Below, one piece after another: positions 44,693 through 52,333 of a DNA stretch of 64,000 nucleotides. Source of the DNA: Myroides odoratus DSM 2801. GTDB lineage: Bacteria; Bacteroidota; Bacteroidia; Flavobacteriales; Flavobacteriaceae. The stretch lies in contig NZ_CM001437.1 of assembly GCF_000243275.1 (NCBI RefSeq), positions 1,018,906 to 1,082,905 on the forward strand. The letters run 5' to 3'. Both the position numbers and the translations under genes were made by a program. The notes below the pieces were generated by a model. It saw nothing but the letters and a program-made list of their open reading frames with translations, ran no database searches and was not told the origin of the DNA. Within the stretch, counting starts at the first letter, position 1, and each line of letters begins with the position of its first letter.

Positions 44693-45037
44693 TTAACTGT
44701 TTGTGATTTCTAAATACTTTGTCAAGGCAAAGGTTACAATATCTTCTTGAGTTGTATATCCTCCTAGGTTATACTCTCCTATATAAAGTAAAAAGGTTAC
44801 TGCAGTATTGAAGCTATCAGTAGAGTGTAAGAATTCTTTAATATCAGTTTTACCTAGTATAAGATCCATATAAAGCTCATCAAATGCTTTATATTCTGAA
44901 CTCTGTCTTATACTAGAATTTGTGTTCAATTCAGTTTTAGTATGGTTATCATTTAGATTACCATTGTTTTCAGTTTCATTACTACAACTAATAGTAAAAA
45001 ACGCACATCCTATGGCTAGGAATAAGATTTTTTTCAT
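44693..45037 (-). CDS. Small lipoprotein, first gene of the duplicated cassette
   Basis: This is a 114-residue lipoprotein (lipobox TISC, Cys18). An Asn/Thr-rich linker is followed by a helical tail containing GGYTTQEDIVTFALTKYLEI. That matches in layout the GYTQQELW...AFIKYFEI tail of the 8408 protein. Function unknown. The following secreted-protein gene is 4 bases away. A half-site related to the 43099 inverted repeat lies upstream at 45073-45082. Confidence 0.7.
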   Translation of the reverse strand: MKKILFLAIGCAFFTISCSNETENNGNLNDNHTKTELNTNSSIRQSSEYKAFDELYMDLILGKTDIKEFLHSTDSFNTAVTFLLYIGEYNLGGYTTQEDIVTFALTKYLEITNS

Positions 45038-45304
45038 AATAAATAATTTTAAAGTTGGTTAGCTAAATATAATAAATGTTAATTTAACTTAAAAAAACAA
45101 ATGTAATAATTAACATTAAATACACTTTAACTACACTATATCAAAAAAACATACTTAACAACTACTCTCGAACTTCATATCTCAGAAATCCCCCCATTTG
45201 TTTAATCAGATAGAACATACAAATCTTAAATCATTTAATATAGCCTATAAGTCCTTTATACAGCATTATTGCATATCCAAGTGATATATAAATTCTATAA
45301 GGAT

Positions 45305-45800
45305 ATGGCAAAATCATCAGTAAATCGTGTGGTAAAACAAACCTCAGAATACAATCACAGAATCGGAAACAAAGAAAAGATAAAAGAAGCAGTTGAAGAA
45401 ATTGAAATCAATCAATTGAAAACTAAACTAAACTAAACTAAACTAAACTAAACTAAACTTCAACACGCTTGTATCTGATTTAAAAGAAGGAAAAATCACA
45501 CAGAAGGAAATAGACAAAGAACTTGATAAGTTAGCAGAAACCGAACCATTTGAAGTTAAAAGAGTATCTAACCGAATTAGTGATCAATTGAAAAATAAAA
45601 AAACACCTGCTTTTGTATTTGAAGTAAAATACGCGCGTTCAGCAAAAGAGAAAGCTGTTTTACTTGTAGATAAATTCGGAGATGCTTTAAAGTATCCATC
45701 TAAACTTCAAGAAAAGGAAAAAGAAATAATGACTTTGCTTAGAAGAAACAGTGCAGTTAATAGTGAAGTATGGTTTGAATATGAGAAGTTAGTGAAGTAA
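45305..45800 (+). pseudogene. Gene of unknown function interrupted by a CTAAA pentanucleotide tract
   Basis: The frame starts MAKSSVNRVVKQ at 45305 and stops at 45434-45436 inside the repeat tract. The frame after the tract (DLKEGKITQKEIDKEL... to VWFEYEKLVK, ending 45800) is open and has similar codon use and a charged helical character. I modelled other copy numbers by hand. With exactly two CTAAA units the two parts join into one protein of about 155 residues. With three or more units every frame meets TAA inside the tract. So the present seven-copy allele is off. The product is charged and helical, and no family is recognised. Confidence 0.6.
45423..45460 (+). repeat. Pentanucleotide tandem repeat (CTAAA)7 followed by CTT
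   Basis: Seven exact CTAAA units at 45423-45457. The tract lies inside the gene at 45305-45800 and is the only clear short tandem repeat in the window. Confidence 0.95.
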
Positions 45801-45881
45801 ATTACTCAATTTTAAATAAAGTGTCTATTTTCACTTGGAGCGACACAAATATTATCATAATTTCACAGAAATAAAAGTATT

Positions 45882-46283
45882 ATGAATTTAAAAGAAAAAC
45901 ACTTTATTACTCTAAAGAGAGAGAAATTAACAGAAATTGGTTACCGAAGAGATACAATTTTCGAAATTGACACAATAGACAAAGATATTATTACTATTAG
46001 TGATGCTGCTTCACCTTTTTATACTTATAAAGTAAATATAAATGACATTGAACCGATAGAAGCAAATAGTGATTTAGCTAAAAATTTAGCTTTAGATGTA
46101 ATTATTATGGCTTCTTTTATTCCAGATGGACATTCATCCAAAGATATTAAAAGAAATAAAGAGCCTTTTATGGAGTATCTGACAAGAAACAATCATGATA
46201 TTTCAAAGTTTAAATATGTTCATGAGTTCCAAGATAATATACCAACTAATATATCTCATAGTGGCTTGAGATTTATTGATTAA
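45882..46283 (+). CDS. Hypothetical protein, 133 residues
   Basis: I do not recognise this protein. It begins MNLKEKHFITLKREK and contains a beta-strand region (TIFEIDTIDKDIITISD, then FYTYKVNINDIEPI). A helical part and a HGSSKDIKRNKEPFMEYL-like segment follow (reads DGHSSKDIKRNKEPFMEYL). There is no signal peptide or membrane helix, so it is cytoplasmic. It lies in the AT-rich accessory region, 22 bases before the next gene, and the two are likely cotranscribed. It is probably mobile-element cargo (inference). Confidence 0.6.
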   Translation: MNLKEKHFITLKREKLTEIGYRRDTIFEIDTIDKDIITISDAASPFYTYKVNINDIEPIEANSDLAKNLALDVIIMASFIPDGHSSKDIKRNKEPFMEYLTRNNHDISKFKYVHEFQDNIPTNISHSGLRFID

Positions 46284-46304
46284 ATTAATGTCTAATAATA
46301 GTAT

Positions 46305-46748
46305 ATGGCAATCTATAAAGCATCTGAAGAGTTAGTAAATATTTTACTTAAAAATGGACTTGAGGAAACTACCGAAAAAAACCTGCCTGTTCATTACAAA
46401 AATATGGTTGAAAACGGATATGATCCGAATAAAGTTAAACGAGATTTTTCGTATAATGGCAAACGTGTTCTTATTTTTGATTATGTTGTAATAAAACCTA
46501 AAATTAAAGGTTTTACTTCAGGAAGAGATATGAAAACAGAGTTAACTATTGATGAATTAAAATCTATAATAGTATTTTCAAAATTACCATATCAAACAGT
46601 AAATGGTTTGTATCGAAATAATCATAATTATGTAACACAATTACATAATTTGTATTTTTATATAAAAGAACATCCTGATTTTACTAAATCAAAAAATAAA
46701 TTTAGAAATGAATTAATTACAAAAGAATTTGAAAATATTCAGATATAA
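46305..46748 (+). CDS. Hypothetical protein, 147 residues
   Basis: No family is recognised. It is a basic, lysine- and asparagine-rich cytoplasmic protein. A first part reads YKASEELVNILLKNGLEE and a central part has KRVLIFDYVVIKPKIKGF. A C-terminal helix region (VNGLYRNNHNYVTQL, FYIKEHPDF) follows. Codon use is very AT-rich, like its neighbours and unlike the core genes. It follows the 45882 gene closely and ends at a strong terminator, so the pair forms a small operon. Confidence 0.58.
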   Translation: MAIYKASEELVNILLKNGLEETTEKNLPVHYKNMVENGYDPNKVKRDFSYNGKRVLIFDYVVIKPKIKGFTSGRDMKTELTIDELKSIIVFSKLPYQTVNGLYRNNHNYVTQLHNLYFYIKEHPDFTKSKNKFRNELITKEFENIQI

Positions 46749-46776
46749 AAAAAGCCCCAGTTAAGGGGCTTTTTTA
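46747..46776. terminator. Bidirectional rho-independent terminator
   Basis: AAAGCCCC pairs with GGGGCTTT around AGTTAA, with T-runs on both strands. It lies between converging genes; the last bases overlap the stop of the minus-strand gene. Confidence 0.88.
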
Positions 46777-47064
46777 GTAATAACCATTTTCTATGACGCC
46801 TATGTTTCTAAAGCTTTTTAAATAACCTATTAGTTGTATTTCACAAGACTCTAAGGTATCAGCATGCATATTACTTGGAGTATAGGTTGTGCCAGCAGTT
46901 TCAGTTTGTTTACAATAATGACTAATTTGCCATTCGTAAGGATGAATAATTTCTGTTCCTAAATTTAGTATTTTAACGATTCTAGCACGAATACTTATAT
47001 CTAAATCATCAACTTCTAAAATGTATTCTTTTACAACTTCTTGAATTCTATTATTTTCGTCCAT
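46774..47064 (-). CDS. Small protein, paralogue A of a divergent pair
   Basis: This is a 96-residue cytoplasmic protein starting at the ATG at 47064 (MDENNRIQEVVKEY). It resembles its divergent neighbour at 47290: both have an opening beta-strand, I-ARIVKIL / IKAKIVKVL, then an ISHYCK / ISHFCK motif, and a closing helix with ESCEIQLIGYLKSF / ELCSAGVLNYLERF. The conserved Cys-Lys after ISH and the second Cys stand out. No named family. A longer frame from 47124 would include part of the 26-bp inverted repeat and is less likely to be translated. Confidence 0.62.
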   Translation of the reverse strand: MDENNRIQEVVKEYILEVDDLDISIRARIVKILNLGTEIIHPYEWQISHYCKQTETAGTTYTPSNMHADTLESCEIQLIGYLKSFRNIGVIENGYY

Positions 47065-47107
47065 TTTTATATTTTTAAACTTGGTTAATATAGATATTAT
47101 ATTCGTC

Positions 47108-47240
47108 AATAAATTAAATGCCACTCAATAAAATAGCTGGTTCACTAAATTTAGTATTAGAATGTATGTTTTTTTAAACCTATTCACTATACTATCAATT
47201 TAGTGAAGTTATTGTTTTATTGAGTGGCATTTAATTTATT
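47108..47240. repeat. Perfect 26-bp inverted repeat between divergent paralogues, with nested 11-bp repeat
   Basis: The arms at 47108-47133 and 47215-47240 are perfectly complementary; between them are 81 bases. A second perfect inverted repeat, TTCACTAAATT / AATTTAGTGAA, lies at 47141-47151 and 47197-47207. The genes on either side have diverged far beyond this level, so the arms are conserved or homogenised by something other than coding need. Recombination, binding of a regulator, or a small transposon-like insertion are all possible. Confidence 0.75.
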
Positions 47241-47255
47241 AATAACTACAAGCTA

Positions 47256-47263
47256 TATATTTG
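47256..47263 (+). promoter_or_regulatory. Bacteroidota -7 element (TATATTTG)
   Basis: Exact TAnnTTTG match 26 bases before the ATG at 47290. It lies inside the longer open frame from 47224, so it supports the shorter start. Confidence 0.5.
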
Positions 47264-47289
47264 CTTCTAAATTAGAAAAAAATAAAAAA

Positions 47290-47577
47290 ATGGAAAAAAT
47301 TTTAAAAGTAACTGAAATTGTGAGGATTTTTGAGGTTCACATAGAAAACTATAATGAAGTTATAAAAGCTAAAATAGTTAAGGTTTTGGATCATGATACT
47401 AAGTATTTATATGAGGGGACTATTAGTCACTTTTGTAAGAAAAAAGACGAAATGGAACCATATAAAAAAGGCCTTTTTTTGGGAGAAAATTTAGAATTAT
47501 GTAGTGCTGGAGTTTTAAATTACTTAGAGAGATTTAATGATGCTGAAAGCATTGTAGCTAATAATGATTACAAATAA
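47290..47577 (+). CDS. Small protein, paralogue B of a divergent pair
   Basis: This 95-residue cytoplasmic protein starts at 47290 (MEKILKVTEIVRIFEV). It is paralogous to the 46774 gene: it shares the KAKIVKVL strand, the ISHFCK motif and the LCSAGVLNYLERF tail at similar spacing, though overall identity looks low. The start is chosen from the -7 element at 47256. The gene is divergent from paralogue A across a perfect inverted repeat. No function can be given. The pair may be accessory cargo such as a defence, immunity or toxin-antitoxin-related unit, but nothing in the sequence proves that. Confidence 0.62.
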   Translation: MEKILKVTEIVRIFEVHIENYNEVIKAKIVKVLDHDTKYLYEGTISHFCKKKDEMEPYKKGLFLGENLELCSAGVLNYLERFNDAESIVANNDYK

Positions 47578-47644
47578 AAGAATGAGCCCCCATCTAAAAG
47601 ATTACTTAAATGGGGGTTATATATTATATGTTAACAACTAAATT

Positions 47645-47845
47645 TTATTTCACTTCTTTATTGTAGTAACATAAATAATAGTACATATGTCTTTCCTCAT
47701 CCCATCCTTTTTCTACAAGTTTATCTGCACTTTCAGGATTCACGAAATCAAATTTGATTGTGATATTCGTATCCAGGTTGATTACGTTTTTAAATTTCTT
47801 GCGCGCCTCGTTTACGGCTTTGTTTGAAATTGGACATTGGATCAG
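47645..47845 (-). pseudogene. C-terminal fragment resembling a 37-kDa nucleoid-associated protein (NdpA-like)
   Basis: The fragment reads QCPISNKAVNEARKKFKNVI, then NLDTNITIKF and GWDEERHMYYYLCYYNKEV to its stop at 47645. The N-LD-N--I pattern followed by KGWDEE--M-YY is how I remember the C-terminus of NdpA-type nucleoid-associated proteins. No start codon or N-terminal part exists. The gene is replaced upstream by a transposase fragment from about 47840. Insertion and deletion by an IS explains the arrangement. Identification is from memory and moderate. Confidence 0.42.
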
Positions 47846-48201
47846 CAAAACAGAGCTAAACTGTTATTTGAACTATATCCCGAAATTGAGCAAGCTTACA
47901 AATTAACCAATAAATTAAGGAGTATATACAATCAACTTATCCCTAAAGAAGTGGCAATGACAAAACTAGCCTATTGGTTTAATCAAGTAGAAACACGAAT
48001 CTCAAACAATTTAATACGGTAGTTAAGACCTTTAACTTGCATTATGCAGATATACTAAACTATTTTAATGATAGAAGTACAAATGCTTCTGCGAAGTCTT
48101 TTAATGCTAAAATTAAATACTTTAGAATGATGTACAGAGGAGTTAGAGATAAAGCATTCTTCCTCTTTAGATTGGCTAAATTTTTACCTAATAAAATTTA
48201 A
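47837..48201 (+). pseudogene. C-terminal fragment of an ISAon1/ISL3-like transposase, frameshifted
   Basis: The first piece (LLFELYPEIEQAYKLTNKL, then MTKLAYWFNQVE) runs to a stop at 48020-48022. The sequence continues in another frame as ADILNYFNDRSTNASAKSF, then NAKIKYFRMMYRGVRDKAFFLFRLAKF, to TAA at 48199-48201. The conserved RSTNASAESFNAKIK and FRGV-D--FFLFRL blocks are the usual end of ISAon1-type transposases. The N-terminal catalytic portion is missing, so the element is dead. Confidence 0.75.
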
Positions 48202-48230
48202 GTGGAATAGGATGCATAGAATGCGCCCCT

Positions 48231-48259
48231 TCTCCTTCCTTCGTCAGGATGACAAAAAT
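48231..48259. repeat. REP-like interspersed repeat
   Basis: The minus strand reads TTTGTCATCCTGACGAAGG with AGGAGAAG after it. This motif is widespread as an intergenic repeat in Bacteroidota genomes (from memory). A related CAGGGTGACA half follows at 48280-48289. The rest of 48202-48467 has a possible IS-end remnant (GTCCCCCAAGTTTTGTAC near 48336) and no gene. Confidence 0.5.
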
Positions 48260-48428
48260 AGAAGAGATTTTTTATTTTTCAGGGTGACATACGAACCGGA
48301 AAAGTCTACTTAAAAAAAACACCCTTTTTTATGCTGTCCCCCAAGTTTTGTACTTGATCCCACAATACTTGCTTTGGTTATTTTATATAACTATATAAAA
48401 TATTTTATACAATTAGATTAAATAGCAT

Positions 48429-48459
48429 AAAAAAACCCTACACAAATGTGTAGGGTTTT
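48429..48459 (-). terminator. Terminator of the first tRNA-Arg gene
   Basis: AAACCCTACACA and TGTGTAGGGTTT pair around a short loop, directly downstream of the tRNA on the minus strand. Confidence 0.8.
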
Positions 48460-48467
48460 CATTTTTG

Positions 48468-48541
48468 TGACGATGACAGGATTCAAACCTGTAACCTTCT
48501 GAGCCGTAATCAGATGCGCTATTCAGTTGCGCCACATCGCC
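48468..48541 (-). tRNA. tRNA-Arg (anticodon ACG)
   Basis: A full cloverleaf can be drawn. The acceptor stem GGCGATG pairs with CATCGTC (one G-T), discriminator A. The D-arm is GCGC...GCGC, and the anticodon loop TTACGGC carries ACG between TCTGA and TCAGA. The T-arm is ACAGG TTTGAAT CCTGT. Length is 74 nt and CCA is not encoded. The body is identical to the second copy at 50486 and the acceptor stem differs. Confidence 0.95.
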
Positions 48542-48545
48542 TTAA

Positions 48546-48566
48546 TTTTGTGACCACGGCAGGATT
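48546..48566 (-). repeat. tRNA-Arg 3'-end fragment (21-bp direct repeat, attachment-site candidate)
   Basis: These 21 bases are identical to 50481-50501, which is the 3' end of the second tRNA-Arg gene plus flank. The rest of the tRNA is absent here. The two copies lie in the same direction, 1.9 kb apart, bracketing the lipoprotein gene at 49257. It may mark an integration event or a decayed tandem tRNA. Confidence 0.6.
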
Positions 48567-49256
48567 ACTTTTAATTCTGCAATGGAAAACAATTAGCTAT
48601 CATACTTTTACTTGTGTTTTGCACAACTATTGTACAGCAAACTGTTTGTTTAACTGGGTGCAAATATAGGTAAATAGATACAACTAGCAAAACTATATTG
48701 TAAATTTTATAGGTCTTACAAAACAAATTAAAGCATACTTACTAATTTACAGATACTTAAAATATTTTTTTTTTTTTAGATTATCTGTTTCTTCTATCTA
48801 AATCGCATTGCAAAGATTCAAAAAACAAATTCCAAACCTACAGAAATTAGTTTCTTTTCTTATAATTATGTCATTACCCTTTAAACACAAAAATAAAGAG
48901 GGTATCCCAACAAGGTCACCCACTTTGTTTTTATCCTTTTTAGACAATTTCTTCTTTTTACTAGGAAATTAATATTAATCAGCAATTACCAATCACTTAA
49001 CAAAAGTACGAAATACCATATATTTTAGCACTTAAACATATATTATCATTTAATAAAACAAACACATTACGTATATATTTTAAATATTTTTTTACAAACT
49101 ATTGTAAATTAACTTTATTTAACTAAATTTATAATACTGTAATATCTTTTGAAAATTAGTCCGGAATACTTTATGAGATATAATAGCTGATTTTACTTAT
49201 TGAAAAGTAGAATTGAAAGAAGAATTAAAAATAATTACCAATTTAAATTTTAAATT
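48567..49256. other. AT-rich intergenic region with a terminator-like repeat
   Basis: About 690 bases without a credible gene. At about 48898-48925 GAGGGTATCCC...GGTCACCC resembles the terminator hairpin at 51811 (GAGGGTGTCCC...GTCACCC), so the two are copies of one dispersed element. Long A/T runs and TTAACTTTATTTAAC-type sequence precede the lipoprotein gene. Confidence 0.45.
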
Positions 49257-50273
49257 ATGAAGAAAATTTTATTTATGTTATTGACTTTGTCATTAACGCT
49301 TGCTTCTTGTAGTTCGGATTCAGTTAATACTGACAGTGAAAATCCAAATTTAAACACAACATTAAGAGTTAATGATAACCTAAGAAATCTTAGAAAAAAT
49401 GCTTTGGTTGACCTTAACCGAGGAGGTAGAATTTATTATTATGCAGAAAGAGGTGCTATTTTTCATGCAGACAATAATTCTAATATTGTAATTCCACCTT
49501 ATTCAATTAAAACTAGAAACGGTGAAGATATTAATGGTATTTTAGATATAGATTATATAGAGATTTTTGAGAAAAGTAAAATGGTAGTAGCTAATACACC
49601 AACAATGGCTTTAATCAATGGAGAAAAAGACCTATTGGTTACAGGTGGCGAGTTTTATATAGATATTAGATATGAAAGAAAACAAGTAGAAATAGTTCGC
49701 CCTATTAAAGTAAATATTGATGCACAGAATTCAGATGCAGATCCTCGAGGTATGGTTTTATGGAATGGGGATATTGATGATAATGGTGATTTAACCTGGC
49801 TACCAGCAAATCCAAATGATTTAATTTTCGAAAATGATGGAAAAGTCTTTAATGGAAGAGAAAAGGAGCCGGTATATGATATATTAATTAATAACTCTCG
49901 TAGTTTAGGATGGTGTAATGTTGATAAATTAATTAATTTCCCAGGAGACAAAACCAATGTAAAAGTAATTGTACCATCAAATTTTGATCAAACAAATTCT
50001 TCTGTATATGTAGCGGTTGAAGGGCAAAATAATATGATTTTTCAATTGGATACATTTAATTCAGGAACAAATTCATTTAAATTTTCTTCAGATATAGCAT
50101 CTGTAGGTTTAAACGTTCATCTTATTTTTGTAGCTGAAATGAATGGAAATTATGTTTATAGTATTTTCTCTACAACTCTTGGAAATAATTCAAGTTATGT
50201 AATACCGAATAATAGTTTGATTTCTACAACAAACTATCAACAACTAGAAGCAGCAATAATGGCTTTACCTTAA
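49257..50273 (+). CDS. Lipoprotein with ZU5-like domain
   Basis: This is a 338-residue surface or periplasmic lipoprotein (lipobox LASC, Cys18). The region at about 65-150 reads RGAIFHADNNSNIVIPPYSI, then DIDYIEIFEKSKMVVANTPT and LVTGGEFYIDI. The IPPYSI opening and the V-GGEFYI close are typical of ZU5-like beta domains found in Bacteroidota lipoproteins (from memory). A second beta domain follows, with CNVDKLINFPGD and VYVAVEGQNNMIFQL. No catalytic motif. It is flanked by the 21-bp tRNA-end repeats and may be recently gained cargo (inference). Confidence 0.7.
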   Translation: MKKILFMLLTLSLTLASCSSDSVNTDSENPNLNTTLRVNDNLRNLRKNALVDLNRGGRIYYYAERGAIFHADNNSNIVIPPYSIKTRNGEDINGILDIDYIEIFEKSKMVVANTPTMALINGEKDLLVTGGEFYIDIRYERKQVEIVRPIKVNIDAQNSDADPRGMVLWNGDIDDNGDLTWLPANPNDLIFENDGKVFNGREKEPVYDILINNSRSLGWCNVDKLINFPGDKTNVKVIVPSNFDQTNSSVYVAVEGQNNMIFQLDTFNSGTNSFKFSSDIASVGLNVHLIFVAEMNGNYVYSIFSTTLGNNSSYVIPNNSLISTTNYQQLEAAIMALP

Positions 50274-50297
50274 AATACTAAATTAAAAATACCACAA

Positions 50298-50332
50298 AAT
50301 CCTACTTTGATTACTCTTAGTAGGATTTTTTT
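50298..50332 (+). terminator. Rho-independent terminator of the 49257 gene
   Basis: AATCCTACT pairs with AGTAGGATT, followed by a T-run. Confidence 0.82.
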
Positions 50333-50412
50333 GTATTACGAACTAACGAATAATGTTTCGTATATATTGATTCAAATTGTTTTGTACTTGATTCGATATA
50401 ATGAGGCTGTCT

Positions 50413-50453
50413 AAAAAAAAGTAAAACCCCGTCTAAAAAAGACGGGGTTTTGT
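50413..50453 (-). terminator. Terminator of the second tRNA-Arg gene
   Basis: AAAACCCCGTC and GACGGGGTTTT pair around a 7-base loop downstream of the tRNA on the minus strand. Confidence 0.82.
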
Positions 50454-50485
50454 TTTTAGGCTTTTTAATAGCCTCTTGCTTTTTG

Positions 50486-50559
50486 TGACCACGGCAGGAT
50501 TCAAACCTGCAACCTTCTGAGCCGTAATCAGATGCGCTATTCAGTTGCGCCACGTGGCC
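50486..50559 (-). tRNA. tRNA-Arg (anticodon ACG), second copy
   Basis: The acceptor stem GGCCACG pairs with CGTGGTC (one G-T). The D-arm, anticodon arm (loop TTACGGC, ACG) and variable loop are identical to the copy at 48468. The T-arm is GCAGG TTTGAAT CCTGC. Length is 74 nt. The reading frame on this strand that crosses the tRNA is a classic tRNA-derived false gene. Confidence 0.95.
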
Positions 50560-50915
50560 TTGTTGCTCATTGCGAGTGCAAATATAAGACGATATTCTGT
50601 AAAACCAAACTGGAACAAGGAAAAAATAGATATTTTTTTAAAGCTATTTATTAATTATTTAATTGAGAGAGGCTTAGCGTAAAAATTTTTTTATTTATTT
50701 TTCCTCCTCCACTCTCTATTAAAGCTCCTCACACTATATTTAATGGTTAATCGTATTTCGTTTTCTTTTCTTTCGGATTATATTGACTGTATCCTTCTAT
50801 GGGAGGCACTATAAAAAAAGTTAAAAAAATTCAATCTAAATCCCAACCTTTTACTTTTATTTGCGTCTATACTCTATAACATCTTAAAAAAATCACCAAT
50901 TAATAACCTAAAAAT
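50560..50915. other. Intergenic region, no gene seen
   Basis: About 355 bases, AT-rich, separating the tRNA from the lipoprotein gene. No exact -7 consensus; TTACTTTTATTTGCG at about 50850-50864 is the nearest match. No stable structure noticed. Confidence 0.45.
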
Positions 50916-51803
50916 ATGAAAAAACTAGTACAACCTTTAGCTTTATCGAGCTTATTCCTTCTATTCATGAGCTGTACTTCTGATGATAGTAACCTTACTG
51001 ATCCTATTATTTGCCCACCCGTTTTCCCTACACCAGAAAATCACTACTATGTATCAGATATTAAAGTTACTTCATTTGATTTTAATTTTGAACATAATGA
51101 AAATGGATCCTATGAGATTAAAACCCATCCCGATCAAGGTTTAACTTTTGATTTTTCCTACACAGAAGATTTTAAGTTAACTGGAATTAACAACAGTATT
51201 TTACTTTATGAAAATAATGAAGTTATCTATACTGTTAATACCATTTTCGATTATAACTTCAATGAAAAGAACCAATTAGCCAACTTTGGTATTTTTGTAG
51301 AGAATACACTTTTACGTTCCCAAAGCTATACGTATAACGATGATTTAGTAGCCTCAACGGTTACTAGAGACCCTGATGGTACTCAAACGCAAACCTTTAC
51401 CTACAACGACAAAAAACAGTTTATAAGTTCTCTACTTCAACCCGAAAATGCAAGGCTTACGTATTCTTATAATGGAAATGATCAATTGAATAGCCTATCT
51501 ATAAACAATGAAAAATTAGAACTTACTTATGATGACAAAAAGAATCCATTTGCTACTTTGCCATTTGATTTTACAACCATTATACACGATGAATTAGAAT
51601 TCATTCCATTGACATATCGATTTGCTAACAATATCAATTTCATAAAAAACCCAGATCAAGAGGTATTTACTATTGAATATCAATATAACACAGATAATTA
51701 CCCTACAAAAGCAACAATCTATCAAACCATAAACAAAACAAAGGTTATATATAAGACAATTGATTTTACTTATCAAGTACAAAAAGTAGAAATGGAAAAA
51801 TAA
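50916..51803 (+). CDS. Lipoprotein of unknown function with YD/RHS-like strand repeats
   Basis: This is a 295-residue lipoprotein (lipobox FMSC, Cys20). The body consists of repeating short strands with the F-Y-N pattern: TFDFSYTEDFKLTGI, IFDYNFNEKNQLANF, SYTYNDDLVASTV, TFTYNDKKQFISSL, LTYSYNGNDQLNSL and FTIEYQYNTDNYPT. This is the same architecture as the lipoprotein at 9964, so the two are paralogous in type. It is probably surface-exposed. No partner gene. A terminator follows the stop. Confidence 0.75.
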   Translation: MKKLVQPLALSSLFLLFMSCTSDDSNLTDPIICPPVFPTPENHYYVSDIKVTSFDFNFEHNENGSYEIKTHPDQGLTFDFSYTEDFKLTGINNSILLYENNEVIYTVNTIFDYNFNEKNQLANFGIFVENTLLRSQSYTYNDDLVASTVTRDPDGTQTQTFTYNDKKQFISSLLQPENARLTYSYNGNDQLNSLSINNEKLELTYDDKKNPFATLPFDFTTIIHDELEFIPLTYRFANNINFIKNPDQEVFTIEYQYNTDNYPTKATIYQTINKTKVIYKTIDFTYQVQKVEMEK

Positions 51804-51810
51804 AATTGAA

Positions 51811-51840
51811 GAGGGTGTCCCAAAAAGTCACCCTTTTTCT
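51811..51840 (+). terminator. Rho-independent terminator of the 50916 gene
   Basis: AGGGTG and CACCCT pair around TCCCAAAAAGT, followed by T-rich sequence. The element recurs in part near 48898 and in looser form at 50403. The following 51841-52246 stretch holds no gene I can support. Confidence 0.7.
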
Positions 51841-52246
51841 ATTCTATTTTTTACACCTCCCCTCCTACACATAGGAGTCCTCAAATATTCAAATTCTAGA
51901 AGGCTTGTTTATCTTATTAGACAGTCGGTTTGTTCATTTAAAGCCTTATCTACTATTACCTCCACTAAAATAGGAGAAGACATTGTTTAATCCACGAGAT
52001 TAAAAACTTACATAACATTTAATACACGCTGTTTTTAAAGGAACAGAAAAACTGTACATTATATTAAAAAATAGAATTTCATATCGTATCAATTTTAATT
52101 GTTTTACCTTGTCTATAACAATTTAAAAACTCTTCTTTTTCTATTGAATTAAAAAAGCGATTATTTGTGAGCAAGTAATAAAATTCAGTGTATTTAACAG
52201 AGTAAAATAGAGTTATAAAAAAGCTAACTAATCAATTGAAATACCT

Positions 52247-52333
52247 GTATTAGGCATCATCTCCTAATACCAGCATCTAAAAAGTTTATCCTTGAGTGAA
52301 GAACACAATGTTCTCCTCTTGGATAAACTTTTT
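52247..52333. other. Two stable stem-loops upstream of the 52433 gene
   Basis: GTATTAGG (52247-52254) pairs with CCTAATAC (52263-52270). Then AAAAAGTTTATCC (52279-52291) pairs perfectly with GGATAAACTTTTT (52321-52333), with a further AGAACA/TGTTCT stem inside. The second ends in a T-run on both strands and would terminate transcription. With the first hairpin it could be a leader attenuator or the end of a small RNA. Confidence 0.5.

Noticed and set aside
45423..45460. Short tandem repeats as a CRISPR array
   Set aside because: The unit is five bases with no spacers and no cas genes are present; no CRISPR array was seen anywhere in the window.
45305..45800. Classical frame-toggling phase variation at the CTAAA tract
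   Set aside because: All frames contain TAA once three or more units are present, so ordinary slippage around seven copies cannot switch the gene on.
48336..50393. GTTTTGTACTTGAT at both 48350 and 50380 as ends of one insertion sequence
   Set aside because: The shared stretch is only about 14 bases, in direct orientation, with no transposase of matching layout between; chance or decayed remnants explain it as well.
50317..50553. 78-residue minus-strand reading frame beginning MAQLNSASDYGSEGCRF
   Set aside because: It is the tRNA-Arg gene read as protein, a well-known false gene, and continues into the tRNA terminator.
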